A stretch of 64,000 nucleotides of DNA from NCBI GenBank assembly GCA_024349245.1, contig JALDNG010000022.1, forward strand, positions 18,663,501 through 18,727,500, written 5' to 3'. How positions within the stretch are numbered: position 1 is the stretch's first letter; every line of letters begins with the position of its first letter. Both the position numbers and the translations under genes were made by a program. The notes under the pieces are model-generated. The model was not told where the DNA came from. It did not search any database and saw only the letters and a list, made by a program, of their open reading frames with translations. Below, one piece after another: positions 13,650-27,190 of this stretch. The DNA comes from Neodontobutis hainanensis. Its lineage: Eukaryota; Chordata; Actinopteri; Gobiiformes; Odontobutidae.

Positions 13650-16600
13650 TCCTTTGGGCTGCGGGCCAAGCGCTAAGCCAATCAGACTGGAATGTGTGCA
13701 GCCTGGACCAGGAAGGGCGGGTTAGCGGCGAATGTTTGCTTTGAGGTTTCAATCAGCGGCAGGTCTGCAGCAGGATGCACTTAGCACGGACACAGGCTTC
13801 CCTTAGATGTAATAATATCTTCTAATTTGTTTGGCTAAGACAGGTCTGTGTTGCGTTTAAAGGACCACCTCTAATACATTGGGTAATATTGTAAGGTACA
13901 CACAGTTTACTTGTGCATAATGAAAGAGGTCTGTTCCATAAAATCCCTAATAATCTCATGTTCTTCTCTTTATAATAGATGAATAGCTGTGTTTGAAGAT
14001 CTGCTAGAACTGGTTTAGTCTTTCAAATGCATCTTGTCTGTGATAAACATTGTGCAAACCCATAGTGAGTGTCTTTTATCAGCAGTTTTACAGCTGTTGT
14101 CATTCACACAATTGATCTTTCCAGATTACATGTTAAATTCAATGCTGTAAAATTAGTAAATGGAGTAAAAACGGGTTGCTTCTGGTTTATTTCCAGCATT
14201 TCAAACTCCAGAAAACCCCACAGAGCTTTTCAAGGACCTATTGATTCTTCACGTTCTGCTCGTGTTTAACACAATGTATACAACAACTGCAATGTTTAGG
14301 ATTCAAGCAAGATCAATAAAACAAGGGTCCCATCTAAAACTGGAAACAGCTGTTGCTAATAAACACTGGCTTTGCTTCTGTTTAGTTAAAAAGTTCAACA
14401 TTCAGCAGCCATTCTTCTTGGAAAAAATATATTTCTGGACTGTTTATCAAGTTGTTTATTTGAGAAAATACTGTTTTGTACTGAGTCATATAACTGGAGT
14501 GGTAACTGCATTGTTTAGCTCTGGCCTTTTAGTAACTGAACAATATAATATATGTTCTTTTGAGACCCTTTACAAAAGGAAATGACTCTTAAAATGTTTC
14601 ATTCCCACCTGTACAACTCCAGGTGGAAACATAAGCCATTTTAGAGACAAAAAATAGTGTTCCTTAAAATGTAATTGCTGATTAACTAAAGTTTAGTTAG
14701 GTGTTAAGTTTGATGTGGTGTGAACCTCGCTAACCTGGACTTTGCTTTAAAACGTCCATACGGGAGTCTGTTTAAAAAAAAAAAACACACCAGCGTACGA
14801 TGTTTATCATCAGGAACAGGATGTAGGTCCTGGCTCATTTTGACTCATTTTAGTTTCAACAAAATAAATGAACAGATTTATTTTGGGCCAGAATAAACCT
14901 GTTGCTAAACAGGCTAACATGGGCTGGGCTTTGGGAGATGCTTTGTTTCTCTGGATGACCCTAGACCTGAGGCATATGGTGCATTCATTTGCTCTTTGGG
15001 CATTGAAAAATGCACATAAACTCAGAAACTATTTTAGCAATAGAATTCTGATTTGCTGCATTGTCTGTTGATTTCCATTCAGAGGTAATGTAGTCTATGT
15101 ACATTTGTTCCGCCTCCAGGAAAACTAGAAGAAAAGAAATATGATGGCTGGGCAGAGTAGTTGGAACAATCCCTTAAACTTCCAAGACAGACACATTTTG
15201 TATTTTTGAGGTGTGTATACATTACTGAAAACATAAACATAGTCTTTTTTTTTTTTTTTTTTTTTACACGATCCACCTTTAAGTAAATGCACTGTTACTA
15301 ACCACCTCTGTTTAAAGCAAACAGAACCAATTTAAGGATAAATACTAGCTTAATACTGATTTTGCATTGAGAAATATTTTTTTTACAGGTTTAGACCATT
15401 TCAATTTGTTTAAAGTCGACAATTCAAAGTCGTCAAGTTGCTTCTATTCAACTCAGAAAAGCAATACTTTTAACATGTGTAATATTTTACCGTCTCATTC
15501 AGAATTTATTTCCACCATCAAAGTATATTTAAGTAAAAAAAGAACGAGCAGTAATTTTAGTGTCTAAATGAAGTTTCTTATAGTGGTGTCCTTATTTGTC
15601 ATTCATCCTGTTGACAGCCTGATTGTGCATGGATAACCATCATTATAAAAGCCAGTCATAACAGAGATATCATGAGTTTCTATGGTGATCAATTCTTATC
15701 TGCAGCAAAAGCCATTTGGAAGTCATTCAGAAAGAGCTCATTTAAAAGTCTGGTCGTGAGAAAAGCATTGCATCAGTTTCATTTTTCCAAAGCCATACAT
15801 TTTCTTTGTATGCGTTTGTGTCAAGAAGCATAATGTCATTATCTAATTTCAAATATAAACTGGACACTAGAAGTAAGAAGAAGTAGTTCCAGAAGTAATA
15901 GCATAGACATCCAAAAGTAATGCCAGAATTGAAAGGTTTGCAAACTTGATTTGAAAAGAAAAATGCTACGGTAATTTGTGGATAAACTAAAGCAAGTATT
16001 GAGTTTGAATTGAAGTAAACGGGGAGCCATGTTGAAAAAGTATTAACTCTCACTCTGATGATAGATTCAGAGACTCAGAAAATGATGGCAAAGCAGCACA
16101 TCTATGAGACTTGGCTACAAGCACAAATAAGTCATTTACATTTTTTTTTTCAGACACAGACCAAACAGAAATTAAACAAATATTCTTTATAATGGAGACT
16201 CCGCCTGACCATTTCTAAAATCTTAATAGTTTTGGTTTGTTTCACATTAGAACAATTATATTTGGTGCAGGTAATGTTGACATGTGTGGCTGTAATTTCA
16301 AATAGTCTTTGAGCTTCAACAGACTTCATCTAAAGGAATATTAATCCAAATATTGTTTTGTTTTTTAGGCAGAGATGTTTTTTGGGTTATTTTGCTGTTT
16401 TACATCTTGATTTATTCTGAAACTTTACCATTGCACATTTCCCTTCTGGAAAATCTCACAAGTGCCCCTTCCTTTTGACACTAGAATTATTGAAATATAC
16501 CTTGTAGTTGCAGAGATATACTCATGTCCTTTTTGAGCAGACACACCAAAAAACAGGCTCGGGCTTAAAGGGTTAAGAAAAACGAAAAGTATATTGTAAA

Positions 16601-17559
16601 GGAATCATCTATGAAATACTCAGACCTTTGGCCATGCTCCTGGATTATTATCAAGGATTACGATGGATGAGGACGCTCAGCTCTTACCAGGTCATTGGAC
16701 AATCACATGCCCACTCTTTCAAAATGAGCAGTCCCATTAGTCTACACATCAATGTCAAAAAGGACTTAATGGCAACCATTACAACAGAAAAAGCTTTGTC
16801 TTTTTTCTCAGAAATACATCTCAAAAAAGAAACTCATAAAGAAAAGTTAAGCTTAGGGAAACGTGAACAAAAATTCTCAATGCAGTCACATGCTGGAGAT
16901 GATTCTGGGAATGAAAACAATCCAACACTGAACTTGAAACTTCAGTTTAATCTATTCTGTTTTGGTCATTTTTCTTTTCTTAATAAAAAAACAAACGAGT
17001 GGTAACTACACTGCTGTTGGCCGAGAGATAGAAACGGTAGAAACAAAAACAAGTAGTGATGAGTCAAGATTTGTCATTTTTAACATACATTCTATTGTTT
17101 AAAACTTCACACATATGGAGTAAAAGTTGGAGTTTGGAGGTTTTGTTGTAAGACATACAACATAAACACTGGCATCATAAACATCATATGCAAATATTGA
17201 TTTACTTCGATTCATTTTCAGGAAAGCACTTAGTGTTAATGAACGCTTTCCTCTAAAGTCATATTTTCGTCATAGTTTTCGTGAACAAAATTAACACAGC
17301 AACTGGCATTTTTGTGCTACCTGCAGAAAACATTACAGTTTTACATTTACACATTTTATTGATTATTTAGACTTTCAACGTCTTCCCTTTGACCTTTGAT
17401 TAGTGATACTTTGTTCAAGGTTCATTTCATAGATTCATAGATAGTACGCAGTAACCCACCATCTATTGACTTTAAAAAAAAAACTAAAAATGGCAGTTTG
17501 GGTCAACCAACTGAGTTGGCCTGTTTCACAACAGTTTTCTGGTTTGGAAATAGCAAAAA

Positions 17560-17608
<49 letters not shown>

Positions 17609-20600
17609 ACTAAAACAGTTGTGAATAGATTTAAGTTTTGTGTATTAGTATTAAAATCTGAATAAACTATTCATTGTTTATGTTCTTTCTCTTACACAAG
17701 CACATTATTTTACAGTATTATAGTATTATAGTACAAAAGATACACATCTATTTAGTGAAACAACATAAGATAATGTGATTTGAATTCCCTTTTCTTTTTC
17801 ATCCTGTTGCTCTTGGTTTCTCAGCAGAAATAAGCTGTCCATGATCAATGCTATTGATTGTTCACTGCAAGCGTCTTGACTTTTATGTGCAGCACAGGTC
17901 CAGTCACTGGTTAAGGTTTAGGCCTGGGTTGAGTGAGAAAGTTGATTTGAACCAAAGTTGTGAAATGGCCCCAAGTTACCTGGATTTGAAATTTGTCTTG
18001 TTTTATTATTGAAAAATGAACCCACAACAAGAATAAACTGAGTTTGTTTTACTCGCTTTCTGTAACAGCTCTGATCATTTTCTTACAAAACACTGAGCCT
18101 ACTCTGACCTGTTGCGCTTTATTTGAGAAAATCAACAAACTAAAGCATCGGACTAGTTTCAAGGTGAAATTCTGTGATAAATGAATTGTTTTGTTGGTTG
18201 CTGAAAAGTCCATGAAAGCAGTGTTGGCAGGAGCCTTTTGTTTTTCAAGGTTAGCTACAGCAGGAGCGGCAGTGTCCTACCTCTCTTGAGACTTATTATG
18301 CAAGCTGTCGGGGGTTTATGAAGTTTTTTCTGTCTCATCTCTTCACTAAATGTTCAAAGCACTTCATTTCGAGGGATGTCGGTGATATTGGGCAAAATTC
18401 ATTAGGTTCTGAAAGTTGAGTCATTGTAGGAGCAGAAAAAAAATAAATTATAGAGCATTTCCCAAGAATTGGGACCTTGGCCAGAAAAGTTTAGAAATCT
18501 CAGAGAAAACTTGTGCAAGTTGTTTATCACTAAAACATATACACTAATGGCTTCACAAGCTGGGTTTTTACTGGGGTTATAGTACCTGAGCTGGTGGGTC
18601 CAAATGTTTGTTCTCAGGTGTTTTTTCTGCTTTTGTATGAAACATTAGTGATGGTCCTTGAAAGATACTTGAGAGGCCTCTTTGTATTTGTCCACTTGAC
18701 CTACGTATCTTGCAGGGGGGCGGGGCTAAGAGGCAAAATCTATGCTTATTTTATTCCCACCTGACAGGTTGCATAATGACATGGGTAAACCTGATTAATA
18801 TCAATTATTGTTATTAGTTATTATTATTATTATTATTAACTCTTAGTTGATCGTCCAGGAACCTAAACACATCCCAAAATAAAGTCAAAGGATATCTGTA
18901 AAGCCTAATGCTGTCATTATTCCACACATTACAGTTTATATTAAATAAAAAGTGTAGAAAATCTGTCATTTTAATCAGCTCTCCATACTTTGGGTATATG
19001 CTGTGCCCTGAGTTCAGGATGTATGCAAAAGAACAGAGCATTGAAAGTAAACCAACCTTAAAGTTGTTTCAATCTCATGAACTGATTTTCAACAAACCAG
19101 AGTCCAATCTTTAAAGACTAATAGAATATATACACCCAATCGCAGTATTTCAAAACTAATTACATATATACTTTTCCTTGACAATTTTTCTGTATTTATG
19201 AGAACCTTTTGCATTGTTATTTTTATGCCTATTTCTGTGTCGGCATCAGTGTGAATGTTCGACAATTACTGGAGCGTTACTTAAAATGGTGAAGAACAGA
19301 AAGAATAGGTCGTGGAGTTATACGACAGTGAACTGTTTTGTTGTGAGTATTTGGAAAATTAGCCATGCATCCAGGAGTTATTGCTGAAGGTAAACAGAAA
19401 GGCACAATTTAATATTCTAATGTAGTCTGGAGTTCAGGCCTTGATTTGAGTGATATTTGATTAAACTGCACTTTAAACCTCTTTCCAGTTTAAATTTGAT
19501 TTGACTTTGTGCTTATAACAACTATAAATTCATGATTTTTTTTATATCCAATAATCTTTCTATCTTAATACCAGATGGATAAATTTATATATTTATTTTA
19601 GAACTGACTTATTTTATTAATGATGTGGGATGTTGCTGTTACTTAGCAACAAACACACATCACTGGCCACTGTTAAACTGATGGTAAAACATTCTTGGCA
19701 CCATATCACAGCATATTATATCAATTTATACACAAATCACAGTACTATACTGTTTTATTTTATTATTGGAACAGATATTGGACTATTGTCATTTCTGGGC
19801 TTCTAAAATTGAAAGTATTATGCAGGATTTCCTTGAAAACAAACCTGGCTCTACAACCTTTCCCATCAGTAAAAGTGATTTTCATATCTTTGTTTTAAGT
19901 GGGTTTTCCTTTTATGAGCCGTTATTGGTTAAAAAAAAAAAAACAAAAAAAAAAAAACATAATATATATATATCGAAGGACTTGTATTGAGTTAGAAATA
20001 ACTTGCATTTCACACTTTTACATGCGTTATTCACAAAAAAGCTAAAACCTTGTGTACCGACAATATATTGTTAGAGTGTTTTTTATATTAAAACTACAAG
20101 TGGAAGCTGGTTTGAGACATTTCTACAGTCATTTGTTTTTCCTTCACAAAAGAGATTCCAATTCATTTATCTAATAGTCCCACAATTTTTTACGTCTAAG
20201 AAAGTGAAATGCATAAATCAAGTCTGTCACTGAATGTGTCAACAGCAGAACTCAATCAAGTAGCTCACAAAAGGGGTAAGACCTGCAGAATGTGAAAAAT
20301 GCTGTTTACTACGTCAGAGCAGCATCCGCCACACGATGAGCACACAAAGCTATAGGCGTTTGTTTTCATTCTGGACTTTTCCTGGAAAACCCAATTGAGT
20401 AGAGGCCACCCCTTTGAGTCGATGTGTGCTTAGGCTTGAGGCGATGGCTGTGCAAATAAACGGACAGTTGGCATCCAGGTGCTGTGTTTACCACGCTGAC
20501 AGAGGGATACGCTCCATTTATGGATGTAATGGGCAACAGAAAGACCATAAAAAACTGTTTCTAAAAGTCAATGACCATCTAATGAAACACTAAAGACTTG

Positions 20601-21089
20601 CACCAGGTCTGAATCCATCACTGGCACAATCATGCTGCAGATAATCCTTTAGGCTAGTGTATATTAATGGTAAGTAATGAATGGGCAAACTCTGCTGAAG
20701 ACACTATTTAATGCATTTAAAATTGTATTTGACTAGGTTTTCTCCCACAGTTTGAAATGTTTGCGTGTACATTGCGGTCAGTGTCTTTTCTTGATATTGT
20801 GATATGTAGCTTCAGTTGACCTCAGATGCTACACGGAGAGCTAAAGCGGAACTGTGATTGTGAAGAGCATTGCAGGATGTACTTTTCAGGTCTCTACGTG
20901 AAACCTGCTGGGACAATTAGTTCAGCTGTACCTCATCAGACCAGCAAGACTAGAACAGGGCCTGGGGCTGGGGTGTTTAGTGGTCTTTTTACCTGGGGCA
21001 CTTAAAACAGGGCAGTAGGGAATTCTTTTCACAGAGCTGAGTGGAGTAATAGACATAGTTCTGCAGTATTATTATTTTCTCAGATGGTA
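13650..21089. other. Intergenic, upstream of rgs5
   Basis: AT-rich, with the A/TA microsatellite at 17.55 kb and short ATT runs. Open frames up to 125 residues (16628-17005) match no family I know. Nothing else supported. Confidence 0.6.
17555..17605. repeat. A-tract plus TA microsatellite
   Basis: Fourteen A then about 18 TA units. Confidence 0.95.
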
Positions 21090-22135
21090 AAACTGCCCGT
21101 TCTTTTTGGCAAAAAGCTTCCAGTTCCTGTCAATTCTTTGTCTGTCTTGCATGAACTGCATGTTTGAGATCTCCCCAGAGTGGCTCAATGATACTGAGGT
21201 CAGGAGACTGAGATGGACAATCCACAACCTTCACTTTATGCTGCTGTAGCCAATGACAGGTCGACTTGGCCTTGTGCTTTGGATCATTGTCATGTTGGAA
21301 CGTCCAAGTACGTCCCATGTGCAGCTTTCAAGCTCATGAGTAGAAATTCCCCCCAGTATTTTCTGATAACATGCTACATACATTTTTGCTGTGCATTTGT
21401 AGCTCACACTTCCCCAAAACATCAGCTCCACCTCCATGTTTCACAGAAGGACTGTGTTCCTTTTATCATAGTCCTTGTTGACTCCTCTCCAAATGTAATG
21501 TTTATGGTTGTGGCCAAAAAGCTCAATTTCTTCAATTATCTCCATATTGTGCTTCTTGAAACAGCCACACCACCAGAATGTCCTGTATTTCAGCTAAAGT
21601 TATTTGTGTTTTTCTTTTTTTTTTTTTTGCTTCCTGAATACTTTTCTTAGCAGTTGTGGCTGAAATTTTGATTTGATTTCAACAGAATCTCTCACTGTTA
21701 AACACTGCTAATTGGCATTCTCAAGTCCTTAGATATCTTTTTTTTAAATTTTCTTTTCTGTTTTATACATTGTAATTACCTTTTCCCGCTGAGCCTTTGA
21801 CATTTATTTTGCTTTCCCCATGACTCAGAAACATCAGTGCAGCACTGGATGAAAGATGCAAGGGTCTGTCAGGAGCCCAGAACCTCACTGACCTTTTATC
21901 CACACACACTGATTACAAACAGGTCACAGGTGAGGATGGTTACCTTTAGGAGCCATTCAAACCTGTTTGTGTCACACCAAAATCACCAGGGTTTGTAACT
22001 TTTAATCAGGGTTATTTGGGTAGGTTCTGTTGACATTATAATTTAAAAGAGTAAACAATTATTTGACAATAAAATCACCCAACCACTAACTATGAGTGAT
22101 TCAACATTTATATTCACTTAAAAATGGCCCAGGAT
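21090..22135 (-). mobile_element. Degenerate Tc1/mariner-type transposon
   Basis: The minus strand encodes the C-terminal DDE part of a Tc1 transposase: WTFQHDNDPKHKAKST, then VVDCPSQSPDLSIIEPLWGDLKHAV (21130-21318), and in another frame MFWGSVS with following residues (21231-21437). The D in QDNDPKH and the E in IEPLWGDLK correspond to catalytic-triad members; the frame shift near 21300 breaks the gene. Sequence up to about 22135 resembles the 5' portion and flanks of fish Tc1 copies (FG-like stretch near 21510, conserved non-coding motif around 21930-22110). A T-tract at 21608-21628 interrupts it. Terminal inverted repeats could not be delimited, so the ends are approximate. Confidence 0.8.
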
Positions 22136-22704
22136 ATGCCGATCTTATGAGCACAACTGTCTGAGTAATAATTTCCAAAGAGCAGAGATAGTTTACAAAT
22201 GCATGCTCTTTTGTATCACTGACAAATTAGTCCTTTTACCAGAAAAAAGCTTGATGGAGAGGCACTTATCTCAATTTTTGAAAAGGCCATGGAGGGAGAG
22301 CCATTAGAGTAACCACTATTTTTGCAAAAAGTTGTTATAAAATGGTTCACAGAAAGAGTTGAGAGAGCAGCAGGAGTTCTCATTTAAGCCAGACAACAGA
22401 AATTCCAAAAACTGTGGGTCAGAAAATAGTCTGGATGTTTTTTTCTGTCTTCAATAACGTTTGTGTCTAATCATATTATAGGACACAAAGCCTAATTAAA
22501 AACTTTAGTTTTGTGGTGAGAGTGTCAGGTTCAGTGGCCCAGAAGACATTTTTCTAATTAGGTAAATGGGGAGTCAGACCACAGTCACAATTTAGCATTT
22601 TTTTAAGCTCAACTTAAGCAGGACATATTTTAGTCCCAATTACTCTTTTTGCACAAATATCAGAGGAAAAATATGAAACATTTTAGTATATCTATTGCAC
22701 ATTT

Positions 22705-23560
22705 CTCAATCCGTTCTGTTTGTTCTCATCCCAGACCGACAGGCATCCTCCAAAGCGCTCCCCCAGATCCGCAGATGAAATGTGTAATATCATTCGTTAT
22801 GTGCAAATTCGCTTTTTTTCAAACTGTTCATTACACATTACCTTAGCTGCAACCTTAGCCATATAATCTTGATTAACTGTTTTTAACTGAAACATGGTTA
22901 GACAGCAAGACTGGAAATGCTGTCCTTATTGAATACACGCCATTTAATTTCACATTTGCATCCAAAATAAAACAGGGTGGGGGTGTATGTGCTTTTCTTA
23001 GGAATAATATTATCCAGAAACGCATCACTTGGGGAGTTGTTTTTTTTTCATCATTTGAATATGTGTCAATCCAAATGAAGTTGAGGTTTTTATCTATATT
23101 ATATGTAGTTCTTTACAAAGCAATCCAACAATCTCATGATTTTATTGATGAGTTATTGATTGAGTTACTGAAATGCTTTCTGGTTATCTGCACAGTATTT
23201 GAAGAAACAGTCATATGAAGGTTTATTTTATTTATTTATTTATTTATTTATTTTGTGCATATGGTTAATGTTTGAAACAGGAATGGCAAAGAACTTTCTA
23301 CTATTCTTAATACTTTTGGTCTTTGTCAACATGTTAATGAGCCGACCCATAACAGGTCACACTCCTGGTCATTACTAAGGGCAACAAAATATATTTCTGG
23401 CAGTTCTTCATGAACCTTCTCGGACTCTGAGAACATCTAGGACAGGCCTTCTGCTCGAAACCTGACTCGGCCAGATAGAAGTGCTCACATGACATGACCT
23501 GTTTCAAAAGTAATGTGCCTTCTGACAGAAACTTATTGGATGAAGCACCAACTAGTATTC
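22705..23560 (+). mobile_element. Degraded LINE endonuclease (APE-type) fragment
   Basis: Across several frames the plus strand reads like the N-terminal endonuclease of a fish non-LTR element: PPDPQMKCV at 22763, a corrupted LTETWL-type block near 22890, then GNAVLIEYTPFNFTFASKIK and QGGGVCAFLRNNI (22915-23015), a FEYVSIQ block at 23055, and CQHVNEPTHNRSHSW-type sequence near 23325-23370. Frame shifts, stops and a TTTA repeat (23221-23252) break it. No RT part is seen next to it. This is a different stretch of LINE from the two RT fragments, so family membership relative to them cannot be judged. Confidence 0.65.
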
Positions 23561-26500
23561 ACCTACCACAAGATGTGTTTGAGCCAATCATAGCAACGAT
23601 TCAGTTGACATAACCAGCATGCGGAAGATATAAAGAAACAACAAATCGCAACAAACAGTAACAGTTTTCGCAAAGTAAATCTGCAAATAAAAGGAACGTT
23701 AACAATCACTAAGCACAAAACCAGGACGTCAGTCGATGAAATGAGCGTGTAGAACATGCCAAAGTCAGTAGGACTAGAGCACAAACATCTTTTTATTCCA
23801 GAAAATCTGTCATTTTTTAGCATTAGCATAAGATGTTAACATTTATCTAGATTTGAACATGTTTTGGTTGGATCTGATCAGGCTGTAGATGGATGTAAAC
23901 ACTGCCAGCTAATTTTAAAGTGTATAATCATGATTTTGTTGTTTTTTTTTCTCAACAAAACAGACTGCAATCTTGGACTTTTAAAGACATTAGTGACATG
24001 ACATTTTGGCCATTTCCTACCAACTAAAGGTCAACAGTGTGAGCAGTGAGGCCAGCAGAGCAGAGCAGTGGCTGACTTTTTGTGCACGTGGAAGAATTGG
24101 AGGAAAAATAGGCTCCCGGTGGAGTCAGCAGGTTAACAGCAGGGGTTTGCTGATCAGATAAATAGGGCTTCATTGTTGCAATTTCCTCGAGTGAACAGGA
24201 ATCAGCTCCGGCAACACCTCAAGCATCGAGCTGGAGGCACAGAGTCACACAGGAAACGAAGTGGCTCATTTGTATACAAGTGTGTAGTGTATTGTATTTC
24301 TCTTAAAAAAATGTAACCATTCTGATTATCTCCAAGAGTAAGACATTCCCAGAGAGAATACTCTTTGTGCTTTTTGCTCAAATTGGCAAAATCACCCGGT
24401 GAAAAGTGATCGACGCATTGGACCCTTGAAATTGTAAAAAAAATAATTAGTCTCAAATTGTGGGGCCACAGGCAAGAAGTGTCTTTAGAAATAAATAAAA
24501 TACAAATGTGTTAAATCATCCATCAATAATTGAAGTAATATGAAGAATCTCTGTATACTTTGTGTTTTGCTATGTGTTGATTGTAGTTTTATAGCAATTA
24601 ATTATGGTTTATGAAATAATATAAGACGTGCTTCCTGTGACCTGGACATCAAATAAAAATGTTTATGCACAGACTGTTTTCTTCTTATGAAAATCCTCTC
24701 TTATCTTTGACACTCTATTTCTCTTTTCTGTGCCAAGGCTTCCTCTCTGTCAGCTCATCAGGCTGCGGTGAACACGTTTGTCTTTTGACACTCATTTCTG
24801 ATTTTTTTTGCTCTTGGCTTCAGCTGTCCAGCTCCAGTCAGCCATCTTGATCTGCCTGTTTCAGTCACTTGTTTCTTCCTTCATCCTACTCACCAGCTTT
24901 CATACATGTGTCTGAAAACCTGATCAGCCAATCCCTGCTGCTTCCTACACTTAAACCTTCACCAGAGTTCTTACCAATGTAGGCTGCTCTGGTGTAGTTT
25001 GACAAATACAAAGCTTTCCCGAAACCATTGAAATACTGGAGAAGAAACCAAAGAAAGGACATTGATGCAAAAAAAAAGTCTTTTGAAGACACTATCTGTC
25101 CCATTGAAAACAAAAATATGCTTTTAAGATTGCAGTCATATCTGCTTCAACCTGAGCTTTTCAAGACATTTTTTTATGGTCTCTTTACTTCCTGGTTTCT
25201 CTGGATTCTGAAGTGGAGGGATCCATGTTAGAAGACTTGGTTGGTTTATGTGGGCACTAATTGTTTTTCATTTGTTAAGCCTGACCCATTTGTGCGTCCA
25301 AAGTTATTAGCTGGATTTTCTACCTTTTTTTTTATTGACTCACATTTTTTATTATAAATGAACTGAAATAATTATATAAAAACATAAAGGTTTGAATACA
25401 GGGGATGAAAAATGGAGGTTAGACTTTATTTTACACTAAATACACATTGTAGAATAAAAACTGTAACAACATGTAACTACATAGCACTACATACCCTAAC
25501 TATACCTACAACATGTAAGTGTTATTACATAATTCCATTATTCCATACAGTTTGTTACACTCAGAGGTAAATACAATGAATCAAGTTTAGTTTAAAAAAG
25601 TGTAACAATATAAAATATATAGAATGAAAGGCTGGATATATGGAACAAAGACTTGTGCCAGAATTCCCTTCATGTGCTACAATCCCTGGAGCACTGCAGC
25701 TTGTAGACATGCACGTAAAGATTAAAGGGGATTTCAGAGAATGAATGTGAGTGCAAATGGACTGTCATTATGTGACTCCAGTGTTAGCTTCTGCTAGCTG
25801 TTTACCTGTAAAAATGAAAAAAAGAAAAAAGAAGCCAGGTTGTTTACTGTACAGCATAGCACCTCACTGCAGGTCCTAAAAAAATGAAACAAAAATGTAG
25901 AAATCTTGTTCTTAAGTGCTTTAAAAAGTAAACACGTGGGATGCATTTGAGGTCACTGATAAGTCGAACTATAACCCATCCATGAGACACATCCATACTC
26001 TGAATTAATACTGACTGTGCGTTTATTTGCAAAGTTTCCAGTTTTCCGACTGCTTCTGGTTATTTATTTGACACCATTGAGATTTCCATGCATCAGTCCT
26101 TTGGCAGAAGAAAAAAGGTTAGGGGACACATTAAAACTGACAGTAATGTCCAGATGAACAATGGAAAGCAGCTTTTAAAATCCGGCTAATGGCACAAATA
26201 GCAAGATTGATGCCATATTAAAAACATAGACCATCTTCTCCTCAGTGTAAAAGAGCAACAGCACAATCCACTGAAGGATGGAGCGGCAAATGACCATATT
26301 TATTTATTTATACTGTTCTAATCTCACATCTAATCAGTCCCATAATTGTTTCACTTGAGTTATTCTAACGTCTGAAAGCATCACATTGGTTTTATTTGGG
26401 CTCTTGTGTAGGTTGGAAATACTGCACATACCATATTCATAATTCTTTCTCTTTGTTTTTTTGAATGCTGACTGTAAAAGGAAACCCGCTCTGGAGACCT

Positions 26501-26883
26501 TTCATTGCTCTCCGTCCAAAGTGTCTGTGCAATACGAGGCATTAGGATGGGAGATTATGGAGGTGTCCGGTTTCTCAGTGCTCTGTCCGCACAGACCGAC
26601 GGGAGGAAATTAAATTGCTTTTCCCACAGCCCCATTAATTGTTTTCGTTAAGCTATTTGTTTGCTAAGGCCTTTCCGGTGAGCCTGGATCTGACAGGGAG
26701 GCCAGAGATGAGCCGGACCCTCTGTTTTCTATTGGATTTGGCTGTTTCAAAAACCATGGCCTGAAGACTGAGTGGGATAAATAATGATGTGTCCGTTATC
26801 ATTCCTGCCTTAAAGAAATAAATGTGCTGTGTAGGCAGAAAATTGATTTTCCATTGGAGTACAAAATGCTACATAAATGCAAT

Positions 26884-26931
26884 GGGGACATGTTACATAA
26901 ATGCAAAAAGGCATTTATGTAACATGTCCCC
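26884..26931. repeat. Perfect 21-bp inverted repeat, hairpin with 6-nt loop
   Basis: Arms 26884-26904 and 26911-26931 are exactly complementary, starting GGGGACATG and ending TAAATGC; the loop is AAAAAG. The 12-base ACATAAATGCAA of the left arm also occurs just upstream at about 26873. Function unknown. Confidence 0.8.
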
Positions 26932-26974
26932 AACAGAGAATGGGATTCTGAAGTTAACCCATTAACAGGAACAA

Positions 26975-27190
26975 CCTTTCAAGGTCTTGGTCTTGTCCGG
27001 GACACTAACCTCTCAGTAAGTTTGGACTTGGTCTCAGACTGGACTTGTAGTGTTTATAACTGGTCCCTGGCATCTCTTCCAATGGATCATACACTGATCT
27101 TGATCTTGACTTGGTCTCATTCCCTAAAAGTCTTGGTCTTGCCTTGATCCAAATACAGTCTGGAGTCTGGTGTGGATCATGACTTGACAC
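26975..27190 (+). repeat. Degenerate CTTGGTCTTG-type array
   Basis: Ten- to twelve-base variants of CTTGGTCTTG / GACTTGGTCTC recur through about 200 bp (for example 26984, 27025, 27109, 27131). A known style of decayed minisatellite in fish DNA; no coding meaning. Confidence 0.5.

Noticed and set aside
14241..14585. 114-residue plus-strand open frame
   Set aside because: No family motif, codon pattern or splice context; AT-rich composition and chance explain it.
16628..17005. 125-residue plus-strand open frame
   Set aside because: No recognisable domain, no promoter or splice signals, and low-complexity Lys/Asn-rich composition.
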